Positions 1-11,983 of a DNA stretch of 64,000 bases are shown in pieces. The stretch is from Collybiopsis luxurians FD-317 M1 (Eukaryota > Basidiomycota > Agaricomycetes > Agaricales > Omphalotaceae), in NCBI GenBank assembly GCA_000827265.1, contig KN834754.1:574831-638830 (forward strand). Direction: 5' to 3'. Within the stretch, counting starts at the first letter, position 1; every line of letters begins with the position of its first letter. The notes below the pieces were generated by a model. That model had not been told where the DNA came from. It did not search any database and saw nothing but the letters and a program-made list of their open reading frames with translations. The position numbers and the translations under genes were made by a program.

Positions 1-397
1 CGTCGGGGAAAGGAAGTAAGCTTTTACCGGATATTGCGCCGACACTTCCAAAGTGATTTCTGCCGTCCATTATTGCGGCATCGCATTCTACGGACCCATC
101 CAAGGTGAGGTTTGAGGAGAAACCTGTTCAGTAGATAAGTTCATGCTTGATGAGGATCATTTCATACTCTGCTACCTGCGTTAAAGTTGGGGTCGTCCTC
201 TAAGATCATAATAGCTGCCTCTGTGGCATCTAAAGAAGAACCTGACTGTAAAGCGTTTTTGCATGCGCTGCGTAACTGAGAGCAGAGATTTCCTATAGAA
301 GAATCAAATCTTACAGACGCAATGCTTGTTTGATTTCTTTTTCAGAAGAAGAGTTGTGAGATCCCGCCCCTCCATGGACAGCGACAAAAGTATGCAT
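1..397 (-). CDS. Taspase/type-2 asparaginase family protein, 5' part only
   Basis: The N-terminal part of an Ntn-hydrolase of the asparaginase-2/threonine aspartase (Taspase 1) family runs off the left edge. Translation from the ATG at 397 gives MHTFVAVHGGAGSHN, the family's N-terminal strand. An in-phase intron of about 47 nt follows, then LDATEAAIMILEDDPNFNAG, another intron near 105-155, and SSNLTLDGSVECDAAIMDG followed by FGSVGAISG. These blocks (HGGAG, DDPNFNAG, LDGxVECDAA, GSVGA) are diagnostic of the family. The autocatalytic Thr and the rest of the protein lie outside the window, so activity cannot be judged. The gene is divergent from the lipase gene at 706. Confidence 0.8.
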
Positions 398-705
398 AAG
401 TAATTTGGACGCCTGGATGATCTGATACTGCTTACGCGACCAATTAGGCGCCTGTAGCTGAAAAATATCACATGCAACTGCTCACTGCTATTGCTTTGAC
501 TTGAGCAATGCTCTTGTTCCTTTTGCTCCGCCCTTCCCCTCATACCACACTTGGCTCCTACTTCCAGCTTTCTAATGATTGATCATATTCTCGGCCGCCC
601 AAGTCCAAGCTGGAAGCGTGCTCAAGTTCGGATTTACCATACTCCCTTGATCCACTTGGCGAGCTGACATCGTTTCTAGGTATTTCTTGTCATATTTTTT
701 TGGGT
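398..705. promoter_or_regulatory. Divergent intergenic region, Taspase-like / lipase
   Basis: About 308 bp separate the two divergent start codons. It must hold both promoters. I see no clear TATA box or other motif, and short open stretches here do not look coding. Confidence 0.4.
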
Positions 706-3700
706 ATGGAGGATTGTTCGTGGAGGATCCACCCCACGTCTACTTTGGTTGAAGGCTGCAAATCGATTTCTTCGTACGGCTATTCACATAACTGCTGGTT
801 TCTTCGACATGTTAACATCGCTACAGAGCGATTCACACCATGGCAGATCATTGTTAGCACCCTCACTGCTGTATACGCGATGAGAAATTTCGACAAGATA
901 CTAGGTCTGGAAGGTAAGTCGCGCCTTCCAGCGTATGTGAACTATTCTCAGTGTCTCTGGATCACAGCTCCTGAGCCGTTACGCTCGCTGGTACATTTGC
1001 CTCGGCTCATTCTTCGGAACATACGACTTATTTTTGGAACCAGTACTCCCCTTCTTATTACCGTGCTACCTGGATCAACACAGGGCTCGATGCCGGGTTT
1101 GCAACTGCCATGTCCATTAAGCCAAAGTGGCTACGCGATATATGCTCTCTTGTGTTTTCAGTATACTATATAGCCTACGCTAATGAGGCTGATGAGAAGG
1201 TCTGAGTATTAACCTACCCGAGTAGTACCAATGATTGACACCCCTACAGCTTCGCCGCTTTCGAGCCGTCCCGACCGTCGAAATGTTACGTTACACTTGG
1301 GAGAAGACGTCAAATCCCATCGTTTGTGAACTTTCTCCTCAATCACAATGGCGGACTCATATCTCTGTAGCTCCGTCTATTCACCCCTTCGCCATCTGTC
1401 GCCATCTGCAGAAAAATTCTCCTTCCCAGACCGAAGCACTCAACCTACCGTCGACCGATAACTTGCCGCCTCTATTATTCGTATAGCCCACAAGAACTCA
1501 GACAATGCACTGAGCTGATCTTGGATTATCCCGGGGGTGGATTTGTTGGTTCGGCAGGTTTCTCGCGAAGGCTAAGTTTACGGCTGACTTTTACTCAACT
1601 TTGACAGCTATGGGACCTCAGCACCATGAAGAGCGATTAAGGATGTGGGCTCGAAACACAGGCAAAGTCGTTTTGGCCGTAGACTACGGCAAGGCCCCTG
1701 AATGTACTGCTGTCCTTTCCGTCTATATCAGATGGTTATCTTACTGGATTTTAGACCCGTATCCTTTCGCGATCGACGAGGCCTTTGATACTTATCAGGT
1801 ACTCGTTGAGTCTGGTAAGTCTTTCCCATCTGAATCTTGAGCTTCATCTCAGAAACTACACAGGGGGCTCAGCAATTGGGATGTCCGGGAAAAAACTTGA
1901 TATCGTCATTTCCGGCGACTCGGCGTAAGCTTACTCTGATTCATCGATATAGATTGAGAAATTCAAACGCTTCATTTCAGAGGTGCAACACTTGCTGTCA
2001 ACGTAGTGCTCAAGATCCTGGAATATAATTCACTTCATGGCGGTTCTCGCGGAATGTCGCTGCCCGTCCCACTTGCACTCGTTCTGAACTATGCCGCTCT
2101 CGATTTTAATTTTACGTCATGGATGTCTCAAAGTCATCTTCGTGTCCTCCGCGCAGAACAATCGTCTGGATATTTGCCAGGCATGAGAGAGCTCGCTGAA
2201 CAAAAAGATCATCTGAAACACATAGTGAGTAGTACCATTCATGGCTCTAAAACATCTGACGTGCAAATAGTCCCCGCTCAGCATGGTCGGCGACAAAGCT
2301 TCGGGCGAATCCCGCAGACACAGAAGGATCAAGCGAAAGAACAGCTGGAGAGAGACGCTTCGAGGCTTTACCACTAGCACTAGTGGCAGTGAAAAGGAAG
2401 ATACCTCCCCGACGAATACTAGAAGACCGAGTATACGTCGCTCAACCTCGGGTCTGAAAACGCCCCGTAAATTCTTACGTTCGCCTGAGGAGAGTGAAAT
2501 AGACTCCGACAATGATGAAGACGAGGACTACACTAAACGTAGAGAGGAAGATCGACCTCTACAGGCGCGAGTAAAATACGTTTATCCTCACGCCGCGGCA
2601 GCTTGGATCGAAGCCGCAACAGAAAAGCAGGATGAATTGTCCGCAGCTCTGCTGGAGGCTGATTGTAAAGCTGCCCGAGAAATGGCTCGTTCAGACTTAG
2701 GGCAACGAAAAAAGGAACCCATCGGTGTCAGGTTAACCATGACCAGCCGCACGGGATACTTTCAAGATCGAATTATCTCGCCCAGTATGGTCTGTGACAC
2801 TTGGCTTTCTGAAGATGCTTACCGCACTCATATAAAGTATATAGATGCGTGCTATGGCTATTTTATACGTTGGCCCTCATCGGAATCCTGACTTCGAAAC
2901 TGATTATCATCTGTCACCAATTCTCGCCCCAAACCATTTACTTGCTCAGTTCCCACCCCTTCTCATGCAGTGCGGTGAAAAGGTACTGGGCTTTGGTGAT
3001 GCATTGAGATCCTTGCCTATACTGAATACTATATGTCACTAACAGGATCCTTTTGTCGACGATACCGTCATCTTTGCGGGGCGCGTGAGAGAGGCCAAAC
3101 GAGCGAGAAAGACCGAACTGGATCTTGCAATCTCGGGAAAGAGCGCAAGATTTGGTGAAAGCCTCAGGATGACCTCAGTCGACGTAGGTGCGACACAGAA
3201 CGTGGCGGAAATGAAGAGGGAGCGAGATAAGCTAGCCATGGAGAGTGAAGACGATTGGGTGCAATTGGTACTTTTTGCGGAATGGTCTCATGGATATCTT
3301 CAGATGGGAGCCTTGATGAGTGAAGCGAAAATGGTAAGAAGACCAGGAGGCTTATTTCATGGTGAACATTCCGAACGTTAAGTTGTCTTGACAGGTTATC
3401 AAGGATTTGGGTGAATGGATTGATGACGCATTTCTACGATACAGTGGGAAGGAGAACGGGGGCGAAACTGTCCCGACTACAGAACCGGTATATGTGAAAC
3501 CGGCATCTCCACCTCGACGCATTTCTAAATCACTCAACAACAATCGATTTATGAGTCCATTTGCCTCGGAAACTGAAACTGACGATTCTGTCATTACCTT
3601 TGTGGCAAAAAAGGACAGAAGAACATCAAGTGGCACGAGGTCTACGGGCAATGAAAGCGAACGAACCGAATCTACAACAATCGATCCGAACGGACTAGGA

Positions 3701-3862
3701 GATCAGGAGAAAACAAAAATTGACGCCGAAGAAGAGAAGAATACAGCTGGACCTGATGATGAAATGGGAAAGACGAACAGCTCATGGCAGGGGGGGCAAA
3801 CTATTAGTGAAAGCGAGCTTATGCGTCGCCGACGTCTGCTAGATTCACATATATTCGATTGA
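706..3862 (+). CDS. Hormone-sensitive-lipase-like alpha/beta hydrolase
   Basis: Alpha/beta-hydrolase fold-3 (HSL-type) lipase/esterase of the basidiomycete type, probably acting on neutral lipids or esters; the substrate is not known. The start MEDCSW leads into a conserved N-terminal region (RFTPWQI, then YSPSYYRATW and KPKWLRDICS across introns). The oxyanion segment is DYPGGGFVA, followed by GPQHHEERLRMWA. The nucleophile elbow SGDSAGA is split by an intron near 1927-1980. The acid is in DPFVDDTVIFAGRV near 3050 and the catalytic His in EWSHGYLQM near 3285. The C-terminal tail is long, charged and probably disordered. At least eight short introns are needed. The usual HGGG motif has Pro in place of His, which I recall as normal for this fungal subfamily. 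The family call is firm and individual junctions are less so. Confidence 0.85.
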
Positions 3863-4006
3863 ATTGAAATTCTACTGTAATTTTAGCTTTACCAACAACA
3901 AATTCCCGCACAGCCAGATCTTCGAAGTGCGTGACCGGTTGTGAGTAGGCAAAGCTGTGCAAATACGTCACCGCCATTCTGAAGGAACTCTTTAATTCTC
4001 AAACTC

Positions 4007-4972
4007 ATGTCGTCGACCTTTCATCAACTCATGGTTGACCACACAGCTACTCAGTACCCCCATCCACCAATCCCTACCTCTGGCCCTGCGACCGAGCCAG
4101 ATGGTCCCCGTTCCTTCTCCTTTGTTCCTCCTCTCGAGTTTCATCACCTAATACACCCAAATCCTCTACCTCTTTCCCCTCAGTCACTCTCCGCTTCCGC
4201 TATACAAGATCCCGCTTCTCCCAATCTAATCGAAGGTGGTCCTAGCTCAGGCGTAGGCGCAAATCACTATCCATCCTCTGCAACCGGTGTTCCTCGGCTG
4301 CCTCCTATTCTCCAGGTCGAGAAACAACAAGTAACCACCAGTGCGACCCAATTGGCAAGCGCGAGTAGACGTCGGAATGAAGCCAACTTTGCCTGCCCTG
4401 TTCCAGGATGTGGAAGCACATTTACTCGCAGATTCAACCTCCGAGGCTAGTTCAAGTTGCCATGCTGTGATAGATTTCTTCTTATGGAGTATATCTAGGC
4501 CATCTCCGGTCTCATACGGAAGAAAGGCCGTTTGTGTGCGACTGGCCAGGGTGTAACAAAGGCTTTGCTCGTCAACACGACTGCAAGTACGTCGACAGCC
4601 TACGTTTCCTCGACTTCTTTTAAGCTAAGGGTATGCATGTCAGACGTCACCAAGCTCTCCATACCAATAAACCTCAGTCGAATATCTGTCAGGGATGCAA
4701 GAAGACTTTCAGTAGATTGGATGCATTGAATGTTTGTGATACTTGTTTCTGCACAGCTAGACCTCTTAGCTGACATGTTTCTATTTCATTTTACAGAGAC
4801 ATTGTGAGATGACACGCTGGCCATACTTTGAGATCCGTACGCTGACTCATTTATTTCTCCAGTACGTTCCGATGGGGCAGCAGAATGCAGGCAGAAGCAT
4901 GCTTTAGCCGCTTCGGTTCCTCCTGCGCCTGGGCCTTCGAGTCCTGTAGCACCGGGACAGGGCCCACCTTAG
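4007..4972 (+). CDS. C2H2 zinc-finger transcription factor
   Basis: A small nuclear C2H2 factor. A Pro/Ser-rich N-terminal half of about 125 residues is followed by tandem fingers: CPVPGCGSTFTRRFNLRGH, then CDWPGCNKGFARQHDCKRH, then a CQGCKKTFSRLDALNRH finger. The ending is AECRQKHALAAS and a short Pro-rich tail. Phase-consistent splicing requires introns at about 4446-4498, 4591-4646, 4735-4797 and 4806-4861. The first of these begins with GC rather than GT. The target genes are unknown. The fingers resemble fungal Azf1-like proteins in general style, but I would not assign an orthologue. Confidence 0.8.
4446..4498 (+). other. GC-AG intron in the C2H2 gene
   Basis: The exon ends ...TTC AAC CTC CGA G and the next 53 nt begin GCTAGT and end ATCTAG. 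Only this junction restores RFNLRGHLRSHT, the expected finger-to-linker sequence; reading through gives a stop at once. Confidence 0.65.
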
Positions 4973-5195
4973 CTGTTTCGCCGGTAGTTTACCTCTCGGT
5001 TTCCTTCTTATTGGGTTCTTCAGGTTGAATCAAAGTGTACATTCTGTATAGTAGCCGGACGTGCGTCCGATTAGTTTATTGAGTACATTGCTCTGTATAC
5101 AGTAATCACATATCACATGAATTCGGGGGCTGCGGGGTCCCCGACTCCGAGCTTAAATCCACAAATTTTGTACTGCTTTCACTTGAATTTATGCC

Positions 5196-7802
5196 ATGGC
5201 CCTGCCTTTACTCGTTAATGGTAATGAATGTGGCCCATCCAACCCGTTGCAAGGTCTATCAAAGCGTTTCGACAATGATCGTGGATTGCAGCAGGTAGAT
5301 ATAATAATCTTTCAATCGCCTCCCCTTGAATTTATCTACCCGCTCCTTAGGACTATTTCGGTGCAGGTCGCGCAGGCTCTTCCCGGGAGGTCTGTATCTT
5401 ATGACACGCCAAAATCTGACATCTAATTGCCCCCTAGACATTCCGTTCGCAGCCCACTGTCCCTTTACAGACCGACCAGGATGCTGCTCGCTTTTTTGGT
5501 CAAACGCCGCAGCCTCAGTTTAATGCGTACGACTTAGGAGGCCTGAAGGGTGCTCTGCCAGCTCCTGAAGTACAACAACCCCAGCAAGTTCTCATGGCAG
5601 ATTGGGCTGCAGATTTCTTGACTCAGCAGCCTATGCAAGCGATGCAGTCTACCCCGAGTTCAATGCAAGCTCCATCTGTTCCCTCTATGGCTCAGACTGC
5701 GGACGTGGGGCGCCCTCCCCGTGTGTCTCCTACTCCTTATTAATTGTGGCAGATCTAACTGGCGTCTTTGCAGAAGTCGCGCCATGGAACAGTGTCGGTG
5801 TGCCGGCTTGGGGTATGGGGATGAGGTCCACGTCCGGATTTGCGCCTATCAACGCTGTATCCACTCCGCGTCCCGATTTACAGGAAAATCTTCGTATGTT
5901 CTCTCAAGCCGCTTTAGGGCACCGACTTACAATCTTTCGTTCAGAGATTTCATGGGACCGGGAGTTTGACGCCCAACAAATTGATCCTTTGCCGGTTGCA
6001 GGACCTTCCAACTCCCAGAAGGAGTCCCCACACCGATTTCAAGAACAGGATGAGCTCGCTCGCACGGCTGGTCTGCTCCTGGAGACCGTCAAAACCGAGC
6101 AAAATCCCAAGTTTCAAAACAGCCAATTTATGAGTCTGATGATGCAACTTCGCGATCGCAAAGTAGTTGTCAAAGGGAATGAGATGGTGGAGAATGATGA
6201 TGCTGCCGCCGTCACACGGGATTCTCGAATAGATGTGAAAGGAAAGGGCAGAGCATCCGATTTACCGTCATTTCAGCGTGCTGGATCTAGCTATACGCAC
6301 GGGTCTACTCTGACCAGCAGCACCGCCTCGGAAGTTGAAAGAGTTGCTTCGTACCGCGAAGGTCCTACAATTCAGGAGGATGCAAATGATGCGTATTTTC
6401 GGCAAGAGAACGAAGACTATATACGATATTGGAATACAGCTCTAAAGCCAGCACCGGTGATTATCAACAATGACTTGACTTTGGAAAAGTTGCAGAAAGA
6501 TTGGGATGAATTTGAGGCATCGACTCGGGGCATCAAACCTGTTCTTTCCTATCAATTCCAAAAGAACAATCCTTACCTCCATAGCGACAGATCGCGAACC
6601 CGTCATCATTCGATGCATTCAGACGAACGTTTGGAGGTATGCTATCTCAGTTATTCGCAAATTGGCCATGTATGCTTACCAGGTACAGACAGTCCTTGAA
6701 TTGGAAGCTACCGTACAGAGGAATATGTCTGATGCAACAGCATGGTTCGAGCTGGGCGTTAAACAGCAAGAGCAGGAACGAGAAATGCAAGCGTTGCAAG
6801 CACTCGCTCAAGCTACGGAACTTGATCCCGCTTACCTACCTGGCTGGCTGGCGCTAGCGGTCTCCTACACAAACGACGGTCGTCGACTCGAAGCCTACGA
6901 TGCTATTCGCCAATGGGTGACACGAAACGAAACCCATCGGGCTATTGTTTCACAGCACTTCTCCCGATTTTCTGAAACCGAAAATACCACTCCTCAGGAG
7001 AAATTTAGCCACTTGGTTCAATGCCTGATTACAATGGCTCAACAGAGTGCTGTTGGACAGATTGACGCCGATATTCAAATCGCATTAGCTGTCCTTTTCA
7101 ATTCGAACGAGGTGTGCACCACAGTATCATCTCTAATATTCCGAATAGCTGACCAGCTTGCAGGAATACGAGAAAGCGCAGGATTGTTTCAGGGCGGCAC
7201 TTTACGTCCGTCCAGATGTGCGTTTCACCGTTGTGTATGTTTTCTACGTACACAGCTAATCTTTCCCTTAGGACTGGCAATTATACAACAGAGTAGGCGC
7301 GACAATGGCAAACAGTGGACACGCCGCAGAAGCCCTTGAATATTATCATCGAGCACTTGACCTGAATCCTGCTTATATTCGAGCACGGTTGGTAGAATTT
7401 TCGCGCCCTTTGACGACTCCAAAGACTTACGAGTCACTTTCAGATATAATCTCGGTATCTCGTGTCTCAACTTGAAGGTAAATTGATATAGATTTATACT
7501 CGGCCGATGCTGATAATATGGTCAGCGGTACGACGAAGGTGCTCAGCACATTCTCGATGCTCTCTCTCTGCAAGACGCCGAGGGTGTAGATGATGCTGAA
7601 GGCGTAAATAATGCACGAGGAGGGATAACCTCGTCCGCGCTCTGGGACAGTTTAAAAACGGCGTGTCTTCATATGCAGCGTATCGACTTGGCTACTTTGT
7701 GCGACAGGAGGGACCTTGAAGGTAGGCGAACCTTTTTTGATGGGGCTCACGATTTCTCAAACAAGGTTCCTAGCTTTCCGTTTTAATTATCAGTTGAAAT
7801 AG
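5196..7802 (+). CDS. PEX5: Peroxisomal targeting signal 1 receptor Pex5
   Basis: Cytosolic cycling receptor that binds C-terminal PTS1 (SKL-type) signals and delivers matrix proteins to the Pex13/Pex14 docking complex. The N-terminus MALPLLVNGNECGPSNPLQ carries the conserved Cys at residue 12, which is the site of export ubiquitination in this family. WxxxF/Y-type motifs follow: WAADF near 5605, WDREF near 5955 and WDEF near 6505. The C-terminal half is a TPR array, for example ATAWFELGVKQQEQ and AEALEYYHRALDLNPAY. The protein ends DLEAFRFNYQLK, reached by splicing about 7720-7772; the splice near 5715-5773 bypasses an in-frame stop. The length and layout fit a complete PEX5. Confidence 0.9.
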
Positions 7803-7923
7803 AGCGCTTTTGATAGTGTCCAGTAATTACATAGATGCAACAAGTGGCAATTTAGGATGAAAACCTAGCTCCAGAAGCTGAGCCTGATGTCTCTGCTATT
7901 GAGAAATATTCAAAAGCAAAATT

Positions 7924-8175
7924 TTATCGAGGTGGGATATTAGACATACCAGGTTTTACATTCCTTTCAATCTCTTCTCGTTCTTTCCACTTTTTCATAC
8001 TTTCCAACATCTGGTAGTCCTCGGCCGTAAGATTTGGATTGTCTGCCATTCTTTTCATTTTCATGGCCAAAGTCTGCTCTCCGGTGGGATCGACCTTTTC
8101 TCTGGTAACGATATCCCGAATGTCCTGGACATCGTTGTCGTTCATAGGAATAAGAGTTGGATTTCTTCGAATCAT
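7924..8175 (-). CDS. CDC26: Anaphase-promoting complex subunit CDC26/Apc12
   Basis: An intronless 83-residue protein beginning MIRRNPTLIPM. CDC26 orthologues begin with a nearly identical M(L/I)RRxPTxI segment, whose N-terminal Met sits inside the TPR superhelix of Apc6/Cut9 and stabilises it. The rest is a charged helical region (MLESMKKWKEREEIERNV). It lies on the strand opposite to and between PEX5 and the PRA1 gene, converging on PEX5 with a 121-bp gap. The identification rests mainly on the N-terminal motif and the small size. Confidence 0.7.
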   Translation of the reverse strand: MIRRNPTLIPMNDNDVQDIRDIVTREKVDPTGEQTLAMKMKRMADNPNLTAEDYQMLESMKKWKEREEIERNVKPGMSNIPPR

Positions 8176-8378
8176 TTTGCGACAAAAACCGGAGTTTTAC
8201 GTGGCAATGCGGTGAACCTGGGGGTCTGTACCGATGGATTGAACGAGGATGGCACGAATAAAGTCGAGCGCAGCTTCCGCAGTTAATGGTAAAAGCCAGA
8301 CTGAGCGTGGGTAATTTAAAACCAGGCCCCCTCGACCCCAACCTCGACCTCCACAACCTTCCTACATTCTGCCTCGTC

Positions 8379-9136
8379 ATGGACACCTTAGTGCGAGTAT
8401 CAGACACTATCAAATCTTTCAGAGTGAGTGAATAGCTATTCTGGCTCAGAACGAGTGCTGAATTCAAATTATCAGGAGACACGTCTCTCAGCTATCAGAC
8501 CTCCTACCGAGTTTTTCGATTACCAGCGAATTTCTCGGCCAGCAGACTTCAACCAAGCTACTCAGGTGCGTGCTTGCATAAATTTCAGGACTCGTGAAAA
8601 CTTATTTTCGCATTTTAGAGAATAACTTACAACACGCGCTACTTTTCAGGTTCGTCCAGCTGTCTGATGATGTTTTCTTTACACACTTAAAACACCTGTA
8701 ATTAAGGAAACTATGTTCTAATCATCGCCATTCTGGCTATATATGCTCTGTACGCTGGAATCTCTTCATCTAAGCCACCTTTTTGACAAATTATTTACAG
8801 CCTCAGCAACCCTCTTCTCCTGATTGCGTTAGGTTTCTTGGTCGTCGGCTTCATTGCCATTAATAGATTCGGTGCGTTTCAGCACTAGTCTCTGTCGTCG
8901 ATGTCTTACGCACATTTGTAGGTCCGGAACCCGTACAAATGGGAGAGCACACTATAACTCAGAAGCATCTTTACACTGCCCTCTTCGTAATTGGGCTCCC
9001 TTTATTGTTCTTCGCTTCTCCGGTCCTAACATTCTTCTGGCTTGTCGGAGCCTCTGGTGTTGTGATACTCGGTCACGCTAGCTTCATCGAACCTGGCATT
9101 GAGAGCGAGTACGCCACTGTTCAGGATTCCGTTTAG
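8379..9136 (+). CDS. PRA1 family protein (prenylated Rab acceptor, Yip3-like)
   Basis: Small integral membrane protein of ER/Golgi membranes that binds prenylated Rab GTPases. The translation starts MDTLVRVSDTIKSF. After short introns come RPPTEFFDYQRISRP, ITYNTRYFSGNY, the hydrophobic block NPLLLIALGFLVVGFIAINR, the cytosolic loop GPEPVQMGEHTITQKH and a second hydrophobic pair ending WLVGASGVVILGHASF. Order and spacing are those of PRA1 proteins, about 165 residues. Four to five introns are required. Confidence 0.85.
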
Positions 9137-9815
9137 TTGGGTAATCACGACGTGAATTCGTGGGACACGGATCGCAGCATAATCACGAGACTGATTAATT
9201 TATTTTTTAGTATGCGCTTGTGTTGCTTGTGTAGGGGAACCTATTTTTCTTTAGAAGGCACGACTCGTATAACTACTAATACAGTATACACTGTCCTTTT
9301 CAAAGCTAGTTCTTTCGGACAGCTTCGGACATCCACATAGGGTCCAACATAAATCGTCGATAATTGCCACCCGCCTATGTCGGAACCTGAAGAGCTACTT
9401 ACACTGACAGTGGTACCTAAGGGTTAACGAGATCTTCAACATGCCATACATTCATAATGCATGGCCAGTCCATGAACTCGAAAGGTGCCAGTAGGCTTTT
9501 TGTCATTGCCGTATAAATCTCCCCCCCGCCCTCTGAAGCTTTACATCCATCGACCCATTTAATGCCGAAGCATTAGGTTTTACAGCTAGTCGCGACCTGA
9601 ATACGTGTACAGTGAGGAAGGAGATAAAGCGGATTAAAAAGGCGGATCGCAGCACTGGCTAGATCCAATAGAAGGAAATGCAATAAGGATAGAGATTGAG
9701 TAAAATGCAAATGTTAGATGCAGTGCTTCAAGAGAAAAAAAAAAAGAGGATAAAGTAGCGAAAACTTTACAGTATGTACTTCGTTAGAGGTATAGCACAT
9801 GGAAAAAAGAGACTT
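9137..9815. other. Gene-free spacer between convergent genes
   Basis: About 680 bp between the 3' ends of the PRA1 and ERT1 genes. It is AT-rich in places, with an A-run near 9730-9745. I see no convincing coding frame, RNA gene or repeat; it probably carries both 3' UTRs. Confidence 0.5.
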
Positions 9816-11885
9816 TTACAACAGGGGAAGCCACTGGCCTACGGGAAGGACGGTGAGACTGGCATCCAACCATGGAGACCCAGGTATTCGTACCTATCAC
9901 CACGCTCGGGAGGTCGAACAAATCCCTGCGTATTGAGAAACAGAATGTTGAAGGGACCGGCGCTCCGTTTGGTTTGAGTAAAACACAATGTGAATACACA
10001 GATTGCGTCGTGTTTTCAAACGCGTGCTCGGCAAAATTTTCCCAATACTCAACCACGGATTGGTTTTCGAAAAGCTGGAAAGTAGTCAAGTCAAAACGGC
10101 TAAACGATAGGCGGTGTAAGTAGCTTCACCTCATAGATGAACTTTTTCTTTCCCAGTAACTCTTCCATCGACCATTCTGTTAGCATACAGAACTCTGGAG
10201 CAACGAGACATATCTCCCCCGTGCGACGCCAGACAACGGTCGGTGTTCCGCTGAAAGAGATGAGTTTCTCAAGTTCCTAGACATGTGCATTTAGCGCGGA
10301 TCACAAATGGGAAAGCGCCACGTACAAGTAGCGACCGTTGAAAGCATTTTTCCACAAACACTTCATCATCGAACGACAGGGGCATTTGCAATGCAATAAG
10401 CGAAGGGCGGAAGATAGCTAATGCTCGCACGATACGTAAAATGTCGTTTTTCTCAAACCTTGAGAGGAGCAGAAACCCGAACAGAGAGAGAGAGATAAGA
10501 TATACCAGGCCGCCGGAGCATGATGGAAAGAGAAGGAAAGGAGAAAGGTGGAGGGAATTGGATGGAGCAATGAGAGTCAGAGTCTCCGATCAAAGAGGCT
10601 CTATACTCATATCAGATTTTTGAATGAAAAATACGCACCGAATGGGAAGATGTTTCATTAAAAAGTGATACCCTTCGGTGTAGTCGTAAGGTTTCGTAAC
10701 GCGATCGTTGATGCTTTGAAGCTGAGAGCGAGGTGGACATCTACTCGGTTCCGTAGTTCGAGGGATGGAAGGCGTGAGGCTTGGAGACGCATTGGAGTGC
10801 GGAGGAGAAAGGAGACCGTGTGAGGATTCGTCGATAAATGCTGACAATGAGGGTGACTTGGACCTTGAGTCCAGTGGAAAACGGGATTGAAGCGGAGTAA
10901 TCCCGGAGTTCATCGACTGCTGGAATTGCGGATACTGCAGTTCCGAGAGTTCGTTGGTCCGCGGCTGCTCCTGATACTGGTATGTGAGGTATGCAGTATT
11001 CGGCGAGGCTGCGAGATTGGTGTGTGATGATGACAGCGAGGCAGGGAAGGAAGAAGAGAAGGTTGGCGACTGCGTTGCAAGTGAAGACAGCGGATCTGAA
11101 GGCCATCCAGATAATGTAGGTGGAGGTGTGGACTCCCCTTGCGGTGGACTGGGATTGCCCAAGATGGCAGACAAGATGGAGTACTCGAGATTTGCAGCTT
11201 CCGAGCCGAATGGAAAATTGGGATCGAACGGTACATCGAATGGAGGGTTTTCTGGAAGTAACGAATCGGCTATACGGACAGTTAAAATGAAAACTTGGTA
11301 AAACAATTAGGGTCGACTGACTCGCAGATATTTGCGGAGGCTGTTCTTGACGGGGGGCTGGAGGTGTAGGTGGACGAGGATTGTCGACTACATCTGCAGT
11401 TGCGGCTTGGTGATTCTTACTCCGTTTCAGTTGTTCTGTTTTGTCGCGTGCGGTGAGACCGACGAGAAACAAAGGGACGTAGAAACAACTCACCGAGCTC
11501 TTCGTCGTCTAAAAGATACTTTGCCTTCTTTCGATGACCTTCTGTACAGCTGTTTGCTATTCCTCGTTTAATACAGCGCTGACAGGGTCGAGCTTGAGAA
11601 CAGAGTGAGCTCTTTTGGGAATGTATAATGCTTAAAAAATCACAGACAATCATCGCATGTAAGATGAGCTTTTTGGCAATGGAAACAAGCGCGATTGGCT
11701 TTTTTCTTCTTTGGACCGTCTCTAGCCTTTTTTGACTGGGTCTGAGAAGAATCCGGAGTTGACTGGTCTTGTACATCGTTCCGTTTGCGCTTAGTGGACG
11801 ACTGCTTCTGAAAGTCTAGTGTAGAGGACGAGGACGAGAGGTCAACGGGAGGAGCAGGCGCGATTGGAATAAGGGTGTCGGTCAT
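9816..11885 (-). CDS. ERT1: Zn2Cys6 transcription factor of the ERT1/AcuK gluconeogenesis family
   Basis: Nuclear activator of gluconeogenic genes in the ERT1/Rds2/AcuK family. From [12 protein letters not shown] the protein has a basic stretch, then the Zn2Cys6 cluster [20 protein letters not shown] plus a sixth Cys, split by an intron near 11600-11640. A long Ser/Pro-rich linker follows. The family's C-terminal PAS-like region is clear: [54 protein letters not shown], and [20 protein letters not shown] last intron (about 9840-9878) joins this to the canonical ending QWLPLL. The first in-frame ATG is at 11885, 98 bp from the MTQ1 start on the other strand. Confidence 0.87.
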
Positions 11886-11983
11886 TGGGAGAGGATGAGC
11901 GGAAGAATGATGTGACGATTGATTTTTATGTGGTAATAGAGCGGCGGCATAATAATAATCGTAAATATAACCTGCCTCCTTGT
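11886..11983. promoter_or_regulatory. Short bidirectional promoter, ERT1/MTQ1
   Basis: The start codons of ERT1 (-) and MTQ1 (+) lie 98 bp apart. Both promoters and leaders must share this stretch or overlap the neighbouring coding sequence. Confidence 0.5.

Noticed and set aside
304..543. 79-codon open frame on the minus strand
   Set aside because: It overlaps the Taspase-like exons in a different frame; the conserved HGGAG and EKEIKQALR residues lie in the other frame.
7967..8482. 171-codon open frame on the minus strand
   Set aside because: Antisense shadow overlapping CDC26 and the PRA1 start; the CDC26 frame has the family motif and this one does not.
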